From Bacteroidales bacterium (GTDB taxonomy: Bacteria; Bacteroidota; Bacteroidia; Bacteroidales; Muribaculaceae), in the NCBI GenBank assembly GCA_029218425.1, contig JAQXRH010000048.1:1-33458 (forward strand): 33,458 nt of DNA, read 5' to 3'. Shown piece by piece: positions 17,801 to 24,690 of this stretch (its first letter is position 1; each line of letters begins with the position of its first letter). Both the position numbers and the translations under genes were made by a program. The notes under the pieces are model-generated. The model had not been told where the DNA came from, made no database searches, and saw nothing but the letters and a program-made list of their open reading frames with translations.

Positions 17801-18471
17801 CAACATCTCTCCCCTACCACATTAATGATTTGCCGCACTTTGGATACCGGCATATCGGCAAAATCAAGCGCTGTATTGATGCCGTATTGGTGCAACCTTT
17901 TTCCAAGCCGTCTACCTATGCCCCACACGTTGTCAATATCGGTCAACGATAATGCCTTGCGTCTTTTGTCTTCGTTGTCAATGATGCATACACTATGATA
18001 GGCCGGATATTTTTTTGCAAATCGCGCTGCCACCTTTGCCAACGTTTTTGTTGGCGCTATGCCAAGCGAAGTAGGAATGCCTACATCACGGCGTACTTTT
18101 GCGACGATACGTCTGCCGGTATCTTCTAATGCGTTCCCGCTCCATAACGACATGTCAAGAAATGCTTCATCGATGGAGTATATCTCCATTTCCGGCACAA
18201 TGGCACCAATGGTGGCCATTACACGTGATGATATGTTGCCATACATACGGTGGTTGCCTGAAATGGTGGCGACATTATGGCTCTTAATAAGCTGCCTGAG
18301 CTGATATATTGGTATGCCACGCTTTATACCCAAAGCCTTGGCTTCATTGGACATAGCTACTGCACAGCCATCATTGTTCGACATTACGACGACTGGTTTC
18401 CTCGCCAGTTCCGGGCGAAAAAGCCGCTCGCACGACACATAAAAATTGTTGCAGTCGATGAGTCCAATCAT
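14878..18471 (-). CDS. UmuC (DNA polymerase V catalytic subunit) fused in frame to DUF5686-family outer-membrane protein
   Basis: One uninterrupted frame of 1197 codons. Residues 1 to about 415 are a nearly full-length Y-family polymerase of the UmuC type: [12 protein letters not shown] with D6, [23 protein letters not shown] with D101 and E102, and [10 protein letters not shown]. Residues about 418-438 form a hydrophobic stretch ending SAAKP, resembling a signal peptide. From about 440 the sequence reads LEEVIVKP then [18 protein letters not shown], the opening of DUF5686 proteins, followed by a long beta-strand-rich region ending in aromatic residues (LHFNF), as outer-membrane barrels do. 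Each half alone has its family's usual length (about 420 and 780). No ATG lies between codons 388 and 434. ATG codons at 387 (base 17313) and 435 (base 17169) are the nearest internal starts. Normal cells would need these proteins in different compartments. It follows umuD by 51 bases. Confidence 0.85.
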   Translation of the reverse strand: MIGLIDCNNFYVSCERLFRPELARKPVVVMSNNDGCAVAMSNEAKALGIKRGIPIYQLRQLIKSHNVATISGNHRMYGNISSRVMATIGAIVPEMEIYSIDEAFLDMSLWSGNALEDTGRRIVAKVRRDVGIPTSLGIAPTKTLAKVAARFAKKYPAYHSVCIIDNEDKRRKALSLTDIDNVWGIGRRLGKRLHQYGINTALDFADMPVSKVRQIINVVGERCWRELNGIPCIDSENAEPLNKQICMSRSYKKSIDDINELKEEIAHYSSIVGQRLRKQGGCAKSISVFIQTNSFRPELPQHYGNTTVRLDEATDDTLTLTTAAVNAVGSLFRTGHAYRRAGVIINEIVSKNAVQQNLFSPPGERQKRQRLMRIIDAINTDCDTRDMIRSASSKSPKPISNGVNIKPELNAPKTDSNKFLQILYSLLFFLLGLSMSAAKPSNTAIPDTLAKVVNLEEVIVKPGKEHYSKKNNPAVDFVTRIRENADLGDPYQKENYNYERYERITLALNDISDSIGTDGGLLKKFQFLNQYVDTSEVTGKPILPLSIKEKVSKIYNRKRPRSSREYITGLRRTGLDDIVNEDAVQTVLEDYFRDINLYENDITLMTNRFVSPLSKIGPDFYKYYLSDTIVVDNDSCAVLSFVPRNNATFGFVGRLIVSLHDPTMFIRHVSMTVSSRINLNFVKSLRIDQSFERLDDGTRIKTSDVLTIEFEVISNSQGLYAQKYAKYSGHNFDQSDRPELYDRLGKTYASADAFLKPESFWQQYHDGNINFAGAEIGSMISAIRSINVYKWLEQGLKILVTGYIPLGKSDKVEFGPVNTLLSFNDVEGARFRAGGVTIANLSKHWFGKGYVAYGTKDKVWKYSGEIEYSFNEKKRHSREFPIHSIRLSHKYDTEAIGQKYEFTNPDNIFLSFKRMNDTLKIYQRATALDYTLELDNNFSVKTSLAHIRQEATRYVPFRYNDGSSINHLDFTPITVTLRYAPGEKFMQTKSYRIPVNLDAPIFVITHTYAPGKKLGGSKYTINKTEVSFQKRFWLSAFGYVDAMVKGGHVWSTTPFTALLIPNANISYTIQPESFALLSPMEFITDTYAVFDMTYWANGAIFNYIPYIKDLKLREVFAFRGVWGHLSDKNNPRHNTWLPQFPIGANPVEMTSKPYMEISAGIDNLFRILRVDYLWRLSYRNTPGVDKSGLRIALHFNF
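17155..17229 (-). other. Fusion junction: signal-peptide-like segment inside the UmuC-DUF5686 frame
   Basis: Codons 415-439 encode a positively charged residue followed by [17 protein letters not shown] and the small-residue end SAAKP. This is what a secretion signal at the start of a separate gene looks like, but no initiation codon directly precedes it. It marks where the polymerase tail ends and the exported protein begins. Confidence 0.75.
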
Positions 18472-18522
18472 TTGATATATTATGATAATGTAGATATATA
18501 CATGCCCATAACGGCATAATTG

Positions 18523-18975
18523 TCAACGACGTCGGTATTTGCGTTTTATGACGAAGGTAACCACGCCCCATATTTCAAACCGATTGTCACCGGTTATCAT
18601 TATAGGGTCAAACGTTTCATTCGCAGGTATCAGCCACACTCTATCCGGCTCAATTTTTATACGTTTGAGCGTAAAGTCGCCATCAACACAGCACACGGCC
18701 AAGTCACCGTCAGCTGGCTCTATGGAACGGTCAATGACAATCAAATCGCCATCTTCAATTCCCTCATTGACCATAGAGTCGCCATTCACACGTCCATAGA
18801 ACGTGGCAGCCGGGTGCCGCACGACTTCCATATTTAGGTCAATCGTTTCGGTAATATAATCCTGGGCTGGCGATGGGAATCCCGCTTGTATGCCATGGTC
18901 GGCATACGGCAACGACACCTTTGAGGTCATATCAGCTATGGATATTTCTATGTCAGATGCTGACGGCTGTTTCAT
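18523..18975 (-). CDS. umuD: UmuD-like S24 family peptidase (SOS mutagenesis / LexA-type autoprotease)
   Basis: UmuD is trimmed by RecA-stimulated self-cleavage and then joins UmuC to form the translesion polymerase Pol V. It has 150 residues (E. coli 139). The predicted cleavage site is A31-G32 in IQAGFPSPAQDY, matching the CGFPSPA context of E. coli UmuD. The catalytic serine is S67 in NGDSMVNEGI and the lysine is K104 in GDFTLKRI. No N-terminal DNA-binding domain is present, which separates it from LexA. umuC follows after 51 bases, a normal umuDC arrangement. I see no recognisable SOS box, but Bacteroidetes LexA sites are not well known to me. The proS terminator lies 30 bases upstream of the ATG. 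Confidence 0.93.
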   Translation of the reverse strand: MKQPSASDIEISIADMTSKVSLPYADHGIQAGFPSPAQDYITETIDLNMEVVRHPAATFYGRVNGDSMVNEGIEDGDLIVIDRSIEPADGDLAVCCVDGDFTLKRIKIEPDRVWLIPANETFDPIMITGDNRFEIWGVVTFVIKRKYRRR

Positions 18976-19005
18976 TTATGTTTTGTAGGTGTTGCTGTGA
19001 AAAAA

Positions 19006-19038
19006 ATAGTTGCCGAGTATTCAACGCCCGGCAACTAT
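19006..19038 (-). terminator. Rho-independent terminator after proS
   Basis: Arms 19006-19015 and 19029-19038 form a perfect 10-bp stem with a 13-base loop. On the - strand it is followed by a run of seven T. It lies 75 bases after the proS stop and 30 bases before the umuD ATG. Confidence 0.85.
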
Positions 19039-19113
19039 AAAATGTTTATTAGATAAATAATAATTTTTCCTGATTGACAGGCTTGGTGATGCTGATTGAT
19101 GCTACACTTGCCG

Positions 19114-20595
19114 TTAATAATTGCGGGCAAAGATTACACGGCGGGCCGAAGGACGTCCGGTTACCATACATACACCAGGGGTGGTGTCGCCATCCAAAGG
19201 TATGCATCTAATTGTAGCCTTGGTCTCTTCCTTCACCTTCTCTTCAGTCTCGGTAGTCCCGTCCCAATGGGCAAGAATGAAACCGCCTTTCTCAATCTCC
19301 ACCTTAAATTCATCGTAGGTATCTACCGTTCTGGTCATGCTTTCGCGGTGTGCCAATGCTTTTTGATAGATGTTGTCTTGAATTTTCTCGAGCAGACCGG
19401 CAACTTGATCGGCAATACCGGCAAACGGCATAGTCTCTTTTTCGAGAGTATCGCGGCGCATTACTTCAATTGTGCCTTCTTCAAGGTCGCGGGCACCGAT
19501 AGCAAGGCGCACAGGTACGCCTTTGAGCTCATAGTCAGCAAATTTAAATCCGGGACGGCGGTTTTCTGCATCATCATATTTTACGCTGATGCCTTTAGCA
19601 CGAAGCTCATCGACTACGGGCATTATTGCTTTAGTGATTTCAGCAAGCTGTTCTGAATTTTTGTAAATAGGAACGATGACCACCTGAATGGGGGCAAGAT
19701 GTGGCGGTAGCACCAGGCCGTTGTCGTCGGAGTGCGACATTATCAATGCACCCATCAATCGGGTCGACACGCCCCATGAGTTTGCCCATACGTATTCCGG
19801 TTTGTTATCTTTATTAACAAAAGTCACGTCAAATGCTTTGGCAAAATTTTGGCCAAGGTTGTGCGACGTGCCTGATTGAAGAGCCTTGCCATCCTGCATC
19901 ATAGCCTCAATGGTATAGGTGTTGAGCGCACCGGCAAAACGTTCGTTAGCCGTCTTAACGCCTTTAATTACAGGCATTGCCATATATTTCTCGGCGAAAT
20001 CAGCATAAAGATTTATCATCTGCACAGTGCGGGCCTCCGATTCTTCTGCCGTCTCATGAGCGCAGTGCCCTTCTTGCCATAGGAATTCAGCTGTGCGGAG
20101 GAACATACGCGTACGCATTTCCCATCGCATCACATTTGCCCATTGGTTGCATAGGATTGGTAGGTCGCGATATGAATGTATCCAGTTTTTATAAGTGCCC
20201 CAAATGATGGTCTCCGAAGTAGGTCGCACTATGAGCTCTTCTTCAAGGCGAGCCTCAGGGTCGACTATTACGCCGTTGCCATTGGGATCGTTTTTCAAAC
20301 GATAATGGGTGACTACGGCACATTCTTTGGCGAATCCCTCTACGTGTTCAGCCTCACGACATAGGTAGGATTTGGGTATTAGTAATGGAAAATACGCATT
20401 TTGCACCCCAGTCTCCTTGAACATCTTATCAAGGGTTTGCTGCATCTTTTCCCATATAGCATATCCATAGGGCTTAATTACCATACACCCTCTTACTGCC
20501 GAAGGCTCGGCCAAGTCGGCTTTTACAACAAGCTCGTTGTACCATTGAGAGTAGTTCTCGCTACGTTTGGTCAAATTCTTTAATTCCTTTGCCAT
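19114..20595 (-). CDS. proS: Prolyl-tRNA synthetase (short, archaeal/eukaryote-like form)
   Basis: A class II synthetase that charges tRNA-Pro. It has 493 residues and lacks the large editing insertion of the long bacterial form, which fits the ProS type 3 group found in Bacteroidetes. Motifs: NAYFPLLIP (67-75), RPTSE (124-128), motif 2 [16 protein letters not shown] (165-180) and motif 3 region [20 protein letters not shown]. The anticodon-binding domain begins after [13 protein letters not shown]. The C-terminal zinc-like region ends [18 protein letters not shown], with the terminal tyrosine typical of this group. A promoter and a terminator bracket it, so it is probably monocistronic. Confidence 0.97.
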   Translation of the reverse strand: MAKELKNLTKRSENYSQWYNELVVKADLAEPSAVRGCMVIKPYGYAIWEKMQQTLDKMFKETGVQNAYFPLLIPKSYLCREAEHVEGFAKECAVVTHYRLKNDPNGNGVIVDPEARLEEELIVRPTSETIIWGTYKNWIHSYRDLPILCNQWANVMRWEMRTRMFLRTAEFLWQEGHCAHETAEESEARTVQMINLYADFAEKYMAMPVIKGVKTANERFAGALNTYTIEAMMQDGKALQSGTSHNLGQNFAKAFDVTFVNKDNKPEYVWANSWGVSTRLMGALIMSHSDDNGLVLPPHLAPIQVVIVPIYKNSEQLAEITKAIMPVVDELRAKGISVKYDDAENRRPGFKFADYELKGVPVRLAIGARDLEEGTIEVMRRDTLEKETMPFAGIADQVAGLLEKIQDNIYQKALAHRESMTRTVDTYDEFKVEIEKGGFILAHWDGTTETEEKVKEETKATIRCIPLDGDTTPGVCMVTGRPSARRVIFARNY

Positions 20596-20632
20596 TATGA
20601 TTGGTTGTTAAATTGTCTTGTGATTGGGAATG

Positions 20633-20663
20633 CAAATTTACAAATAATTATTTTGTTGACCAA
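20633..20663 (-). promoter_or_regulatory. Promoter for proS
   Basis: On the - strand: TTGG (20660-20663), 19 bases, then TAAATTTG (20633-20640), an exact TAnnTTTG match. The predicted start is about 30 bases before the proS ATG. Confidence 0.65.
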
Positions 20664-20724
20664 TAAGTGATTTTAAAACTTATTCTACATCTTATTTTGG
20701 CCCTCATAATTATTTGGCAAGATA

Positions 20725-21348
20725 TCACTTCTTGCTTGACTGCCGTGCTTGAGCCAATAGCTCTTCCGATGGCACTATGAATATTTCAAGGCGACGGTTT
20801 TTTGCACGGTTGTCGCGTGATGTGGATTCTGCAATAGGCGAACTGTTCCCTTTTGGGAAGCCGATGATATTGTCGGGATTGAATCCGATGGCTTCCAAAT
20901 AGTCGAGTACAGCGACCGTGCGACGTTCAGTCAAATCATATAGATATGACTCCGAGCCAGTATCATCAGAGTGAACTGCAATGACGATTTTAAAACGGTC
21001 GTCGGGTTTGGCGTATTGCTTGAAATATTCTAACTGACGAGATGCAGTGGGAAGAAGCAACGTGTCGTTGGGCGCAAAAAGCAAGTCGGTAGGTATTACG
21101 GCGATTACTACCTCCCCTTCACGCATGGTCTCCACATCGTATCCTTCTCGATACAAGCTTTCGGCTATCGATTTCATATACGTGTGCACATAGCTTCGTA
21201 ATTTAGGCCCGACCATTGGCGATCGTAGCTCATTGTCAAATTCTTGCTCAGCAAGATTTTCTTCTTCAGCTTCTATGAGCGACGACTGTGCCGGCATCCC
21301 ACCGACTATGGCAATCGCCATTACTATGGCTAAGATATAGCGTTTCAT
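20725..21348 (-). CDS. OmpA-family protein, exported
   Basis: A 207-residue protein with an N-terminal signal peptide (MKRYILAIVMAIAIVGGMPAQS). Its C-terminal domain resembles the OmpA peptidoglycan-binding fold: FAPNDTLLLPTASRQLEYF, then IVIAVHSDDTGSESYLYDLTERRTVAVLDYL and NRAKNRRLEIFI. In this family the aspartate and the arginine of the NxxxxRRLE-type segment bind diaminopimelate of the cell wall. It lacks an N-terminal beta barrel and looks periplasmic rather than a true porin. It starts 14 bases after the small acidic gene on the same strand, suggesting one transcript with it and possibly rimM. Confidence 0.85.
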   Translation of the reverse strand: MKRYILAIVMAIAIVGGMPAQSSLIEAEEENLAEQEFDNELRSPMVGPKLRSYVHTYMKSIAESLYREGYDVETMREGEVVIAVIPTDLLFAPNDTLLLPTASRQLEYFKQYAKPDDRFKIVIAVHSDDTGSESYLYDLTERRTVAVLDYLEAIGFNPDNIIGFPKGNSSPIAESTSRDNRAKNRRLEIFIVPSEELLAQARQSSKK

Positions 21349-21362
21349 GTTTGATGTCGGAA

Positions 21363-21668
21363 TTACAACACTGAATCTTCATAAGCGAGTTCGGCATCCA
21401 CTATTACAGGAATATCTTCCGCCTTAATCTGAGCATCACGATCCTTTTTCAGCATACGAGCTATGTAGTCACATAGCTCGCTTGAGATATCCTCATCTTC
21501 TTCTGCTTCAAAGTCATCGTCAATCTCAAGCAATCCATTCTCTTCGTAATAGTCCCATATCATATCTATTACGTTGAGTATTTCATCTTCCGGATAAGGA
21601 GACCGCCCCTTGTCTTTCAGCGCATCATTAATCTGTTGAACAGCTTTATTTTCATCGTATATCTCCAT
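21363..21668 (-). CDS. Small acidic conserved hypothetical protein, 101 aa
   Basis: No named domain recognised. The 101-residue sequence is strongly acidic, with a Glu/Asp-rich centre (residues about 42-62, including DDDFEAEEDEDIS). It has a helical N-terminus and no signal or membrane segment, so it is probably cytoplasmic. It lies 30 bases downstream of rimM and 14 bases upstream of the OmpA-family gene, both on the same strand, which supports a real, co-transcribed gene. Function unknown. Confidence 0.75.
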   Translation of the reverse strand: MEIYDENKAVQQINDALKDKGRSPYPEDEILNVIDMIWDYYEENGLLEIDDDFEAEEDEDISSELCDYIARMLKKDRDAQIKAEDIPVIVDAELAYEDSVL

Positions 21669-21698
21669 GATATCGTATATGTTGTGAATTGATAAATG

Positions 21699-22226
21699 TC
21701 AAATATTTAGCAAGCCGTCGGGAAGCTCTACAATAATGCGTCGCTCCTCGGCGTCAATTTCGGCAATAAACTCCTCTGCCACTGGTATCAAACGTGTTTC
21801 GCCATCGTCAGTTGTAACGATGAATAGCACATTGTCGGTCGAATCGTCCACATCGGCAATAGTGCCGGAAAACGAGCCGTCGGAAGTAGCAATGGCAAAA
21901 CCTATAAAATCCTCGGCAAAATATCCGTCGACATCGTCTTCGACATCAGCTCCTACTTCTTCAGCCAAAGCGAAAATTGTCTTATTAGCTATTGACGATG
22001 CCTTTCGTTCATCGTCAATGCCATCGACCATTACGAGATACGACTGAACGCCACGCCGTCTGACTCCCGACAGAAAAAACGGCACATAAATGCCATCGAT
22101 ATCCAGCACTATGCAGCTCAAATCATCGAGGTCTACCCCATCGGAAATAATGGCATTGATTTCACCCTTTATGCCATGCGGCTGGTTGAAACAGCCTATT
22201 TCGGTTATCTGGTCTTCGGTAATCAT
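21699..22226 (-). CDS. rimM: Ribosome maturation factor RimM
   Basis: RimM binds S19 and assists assembly of the 30S head. It has 175 residues, the usual size. The N-terminal RimM domain begins TEIGCFNQPHGIKGEI, matching the family opening (IGKILKPHGLKGE type). SGVRRRGVQSYLVMVDGIDDERKAS corresponds to the second half of that domain. A PRC-barrel domain follows from about residue 95 (YFAEDFIGFAIATSDGSFSGTIADV, then LIPVAEEFIAEID). It is strongly acidic overall. It lies 57 bases after the DUF4290 gene. In several Bacteroidales I recall murA between these two, and it is absent here. Confidence 0.95.
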   Translation of the reverse strand: MITEDQITEIGCFNQPHGIKGEINAIISDGVDLDDLSCIVLDIDGIYVPFFLSGVRRRGVQSYLVMVDGIDDERKASSIANKTIFALAEEVGADVEDDVDGYFAEDFIGFAIATSDGSFSGTIADVDDSTDNVLFIVTTDDGETRLIPVAEEFIAEIDAEERRIIVELPDGLLNI

Positions 22227-22283
22227 AATAGTTGCTTTTCCGCAAATGTGGCAGCAAGGTGTCTGCTTGATGCGGTTCAGTTG

Positions 22284-22874
22284 CTATTTCTTCTTTTTCT
22301 TCTTTTTGCCAGTTGTAGCTACGGGCGCTTCCTGGAACTGGTGCAATTTTGTCGTTTCAGTGCTCAAGCGTATTGCCCCATGCGACATTTCCGCCAAATC
22401 GCGAAATACGCGTTCGTCCTCTACCCCATCGGGATTTACTGCCAACATCGACTTCTTCATATGGTTGGCGATAAGCAGTATCAACGCATTGCGTTCTTCC
22501 CCCTCAGGATACTCGGCGGCATGGTGCACCATGGTCTCTAAATATTTACCATAGTGGCGATACCCAAAATCCCTGCTTTGATAATGCATCGGTTCAGGCA
22601 CAGTATTAAGGCTTTCGGCTTGAATAATCTCGGTAGGATAGTCGATATCAAGTTTGAAATCCGACATTATTGCCAGATGATCCCATAGTTTGTGCAATGC
22701 GTCATTGTTCTTCTGCAGTTGCATCAGATTGCTCATGGCAGTTACTACAGCGTAAGCGCAACGCGTACGCTCATCGCGATCTTCAATGGTAATGCAGTGA
22801 TCTACCATCTTTTGTATATTTCTACCATATTCTGGCAGTATCAACCGCTTTAATTGCGTATTATATTCCAGCAT
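22284..22874 (-). CDS. DUF4290-family protein
   Basis: The 196-residue protein opens MLEYNTQLKRLILPEYGRNI, the conserved start of DUF4290, a Bacteroidetes-restricted family of unknown function. The body is helical and rich in His/Glu, with no signal peptide or membrane segment. The C-terminus ends in a run of seven lysines after a short Ala/Thr linker, probably an RNA- or membrane-facing basic tail. It has a -7 element about 110 bases upstream and a strongly foldable leader between. Next downstream is rimM. Function unknown. Confidence 0.9.
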   Translation of the reverse strand: MLEYNTQLKRLILPEYGRNIQKMVDHCITIEDRDERTRCAYAVVTAMSNLMQLQKNNDALHKLWDHLAIMSDFKLDIDYPTEIIQAESLNTVPEPMHYQSRDFGYRHYGKYLETMVHHAAEYPEGEERNALILLIANHMKKSMLAVNPDGVEDERVFRDLAEMSHGAIRLSTETTKLHQFQEAPVATTGKKKKKKK

Positions 22875-22922
22875 TTGTATTGTATAAATGTCTATTTTTC
22901 TTTTTCAAATAAAACCTCGTGG

Positions 22923-22984
22923 GTGAGCCAACAACACCATTCGGGCTATCGGGCAGTGCATGGCGCTTTAGCCGTTGGACTCAC
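22923..22984 (-). promoter_or_regulatory. Structured leader RNA upstream of DUF4290 gene (candidate)
   Basis: The arms 22923-22932 and 22974-22984 form a 10-bp stem with one bulged base. Inside, the - strand can form GGCTA/TAGCC and CCAT/ATGG pairings. The stem begins almost exactly at the start predicted from the -7 element at 22987-22994, so the RNA would fold from its first bases. No U-run follows, so it is not a simple terminator. Confidence 0.4.
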
Positions 22985-22986
22985 TG

Positions 22987-22994
22987 CAAATTTA
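22987..22994 (-). promoter_or_regulatory. Putative -7 element for DUF4290-rimM
   Basis: On the - strand TAAATTTG matches TAnnTTTG exactly. No TTTG or TTGG -33 box at the right spacing was found. It implies a leader of about 105 bases. Confidence 0.5.
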
Positions 22995-23050
22995 CGCAAT
23001 AAACTTCTTTTATTTAAAATATTAATGTGAATAAATCATAAAGCGACCAA

Positions 23051-23091
23051 TAAAACGGGTGCGACCGCCATTGACAATCGCACCCGTTTTA
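23051..23091 (-). terminator. Terminator after fabG
   Basis: Arms 23051-23064 and 23078-23091 form a perfect 14-bp stem with a 13-base loop, GC-rich at the core with A/T-rich flanks that supply the T tract. It lies 30 bases after the fabG stop. On the + strand the hairpin is followed by ATAAAAAAAT, so the T-rich tail favours the - strand. Confidence 0.85.
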
Positions 23092-23121
23092 TAAAAAAAT
23101 GTTGAGCCGTTAAGGCGAGTA

Positions 23122-23868
23122 TTACATATTCATACCGCCATCGACTTGGATAACTTGACCGGTAACGTAGCTCGACATATCAGATGCCAAGAATGTAGCC
23201 ACATTGGCAATGTCGTCGGTTTGACCGCCGCGGCGCAAAGGTATTTTCTTGACCCATTCGGCACGAACATCGTCGGGAAGTGCTGCTGTCATAGCTGTCT
23301 CGATGAAACCGGGTGCGATGGCGTTGGCACGGATACCGCGCGAACCCACTTCCTGTGCAATACTCTTGGCGAGGGCGATAAGTCCAGCCTTCGACGCTGC
23401 ATAGTTGCTCTGTCCGGCATTGCCATGTACGCCTACCACCGATGCCATGTTGATGATCGAACCGGCACGCTGACGCAACATGATGGGAAGCGTTGCATTG
23501 ATGAAGTTGAATGCGCTCTTAAGGTTAACTGCGATTACTGCGTCCCACTGGGCCTCGGTCATTCTCATCATCAAACCATCTTTGGTGATGCCGGCATTGT
23601 TGACAAGGATATCGATGCGGCCAAAGTCCTTATGGATTTCAGCTACTACCTCTTTAGTCTGGTTAAAGTCGGCAGCATTGGAGGCATAGCCTTTTACTTT
23701 CACGCCAAGAGCTGCTATCTCAGCTTCAGTAGCTTTCCCGTTTTCGTCAATGACGAGGTCGGTAAACGCGATGTTGGCGCCTTCTTGGGCGAATTTCACT
23801 GCAAGAGCTTTGCCAATACCACGGGCGGCTCCGGTGATTAATGCTGTTTTTCCTTCGAGTAATTTCAT
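23122..23868 (-). CDS. fabG: 3-oxoacyl-[acyl-carrier-protein] reductase
   Basis: An NADPH-dependent reductase of the fatty-acid elongation cycle, from the short-chain dehydrogenase family. It has 248 residues. The cofactor motif is ITGAARGIG (11-19), and NNAGITKDGLMMRM starts at residue 90. The catalytic residues are S143, Y156 and K160 in YAASK. The C-terminus ends VTGQVIQVDGGMNM as in FabG. The first codons (MKLLEGKTALITGA) support the start. It lies 24 bases downstream of a TetR-family regulator on the same strand, so the two are probably co-transcribed and the regulator may control fatty-acid genes. FabG is the best call, as the NAG-ITKD block and C-terminus fit it better than other SDRs. 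Confidence 0.95.
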   Translation of the reverse strand: MKLLEGKTALITGAARGIGKALAVKFAQEGANIAFTDLVIDENGKATEAEIAALGVKVKGYASNAADFNQTKEVVAEIHKDFGRIDILVNNAGITKDGLMMRMTEAQWDAVIAVNLKSAFNFINATLPIMLRQRAGSIINMASVVGVHGNAGQSNYAASKAGLIALAKSIAQEVGSRGIRANAIAPGFIETAMTAALPDDVRAEWVKKIPLRRGGQTDDIANVATFLASDMSSYVTGQVIQVDGGMNM

Positions 23869-23892
23869 ATACGATGATTTTATTATTAATAA

Positions 23893-24513
23893 TTAGTTTT
23901 GACTTTGATTATTGCTGACGGTAGGTTTACGCAAGCCGTTGAGTATGAAGTCGGCAACTACGTTGGAGAATGACGCCTCGTCAACGCCGAGGTCGCGATA
24001 GTTGTTGCGCATAAACGATATGTCTATGCCTTGCTGCAACAGCGGCATCACAACCTTCAACCGAGCCAATTGCCTACGGTCGATATCGGGGTTGTCCATG
24101 CATTGGCGCAATATGCTATTGAGCATTTTCTTCTCCTTCTCAAGCGCCAATTGCGTTATTTTCTCATATCGCTTGCTGTTGGAAGTAAAGAGCGAACGCA
24201 ACGACTCTGACGGCGCGGTGCTTTCAGATATCATTTTCAATATCTCGAACCTGATAATCACAAACTGCCGCAACTTTTCTATTGGCGGCAAATCAAGAGA
24301 ATACACCTTGCGAAGTCGCTCCACCATGTGCTCGCTTTCCGATTCTATTACTGCATCGTATATGGCACTTTTGCTTTTAAAATATGTATAAACCGTGCGG
24401 CGGCCTTTCTCCGATGCGTTGGCTATATCTACCATAGTGGTATTCTCGATACCCTTTCTGGCGAAGAGGTGCCGAGCTACGTCGATGAGTTTTTCGCGTG
24501 TACGATTGGCCAT
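23893..24513 (-). CDS. TetR/AcrR-family transcriptional regulator
   Basis: A 206-residue regulator with an N-terminal helix-turn-helix (about 8-50: LIDVARHLFARKGIENTTM, then ANASEKGRRTVYTYFKSKSAIY) and a helical ligand domain. A TTG at 24546 would extend it by 11 residues. However, an exact -7 element occupies 24544-24551, so transcription should start inside that extension, and the ATG at 24513 is preferred. It is 24 bases before fabG on the same strand and divergent from dacB, with 177 bases between the two starts. A duplicated TTGCAA sequence overlapping the dacB promoter is a possible operator. Ligand unknown; a lipid signal is plausible from the fabG linkage. Confidence 0.92.
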   Translation of the reverse strand: MANRTREKLIDVARHLFARKGIENTTMVDIANASEKGRRTVYTYFKSKSAIYDAVIESESEHMVERLRKVYSLDLPPIEKLRQFVIIRFEILKMISESTAPSESLRSLFTSNSKRYEKITQLALEKEKKMLNSILRQCMDNPDIDRRQLARLKVVMPLLQQGIDISFMRNNYRDLGVDEASFSNVVADFILNGLRKPTVSNNQSQN

Positions 24514-24543
24514 TTTTGATGCAGGAATTGTCGTATATTCGTG

Positions 24544-24551
24544 CAAAGTTA
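24544..24551 (-). promoter_or_regulatory. Putative -7 element for tetR-fabG
   Basis: On the - strand TAACTTTG is an exact TAnnTTTG match, 30 bases upstream of the regulator ATG. No clear -33 box. It decides between the two possible starts of the regulator. Confidence 0.55.
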
Positions 24552-24590
24552 ATATTTTTTTTTGGTTGGGGCATTATATCTGCCAATATT

Positions 24591-24620
24591 TTTGCAAATT
24601 GCAAATTTGTAGTATATTTG
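24591..24620 (+). promoter_or_regulatory. Promoter for dacB
   Basis: TTTG (24591-24594), 18 bases, then TATATTTG (24613-24620): both boxes match the Bacteroidetes consensus. The predicted start near 24627 leaves a leader of about 64 bases. The region between the boxes holds the TTGCAA repeats. Confidence 0.7.
24592..24605. repeat. Tandem heptamer TTGCAAA x2 (possible operator)
   Basis: Two head-to-tail copies of TTGCAAA at 24592-24598 and 24599-24605. TTGCAA is its own reverse complement, so the pair is also a dyad centred between them. It overlaps the -33 box of the dacB promoter in the tetR/dacB intergenic region. Confidence 0.5.
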
Positions 24621-24690
24621 TTAATGAAAACGCGATTTATGCGTATTTTTACCCGACAAATATTAGCAAAAATCACTCATTTTTGATTTC

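Noticed and set aside
19096-19656. 186-codon frame opposite proS
   Set aside because: Shadow of the proS C-terminal region; no promoter and no family features.
22284-22310. Run of seven lysine codons as a sign of frameshift
   Set aside because: The frame ends normally right after it, and basic tails fit a soluble nucleic-acid- or membrane-facing protein; no downstream continuation is seen in other frames.
23146-23841. 231-codon frame opposite fabG
   Set aside because: Antisense shadow of a clearly assigned gene; no recognisable domain in its translation.
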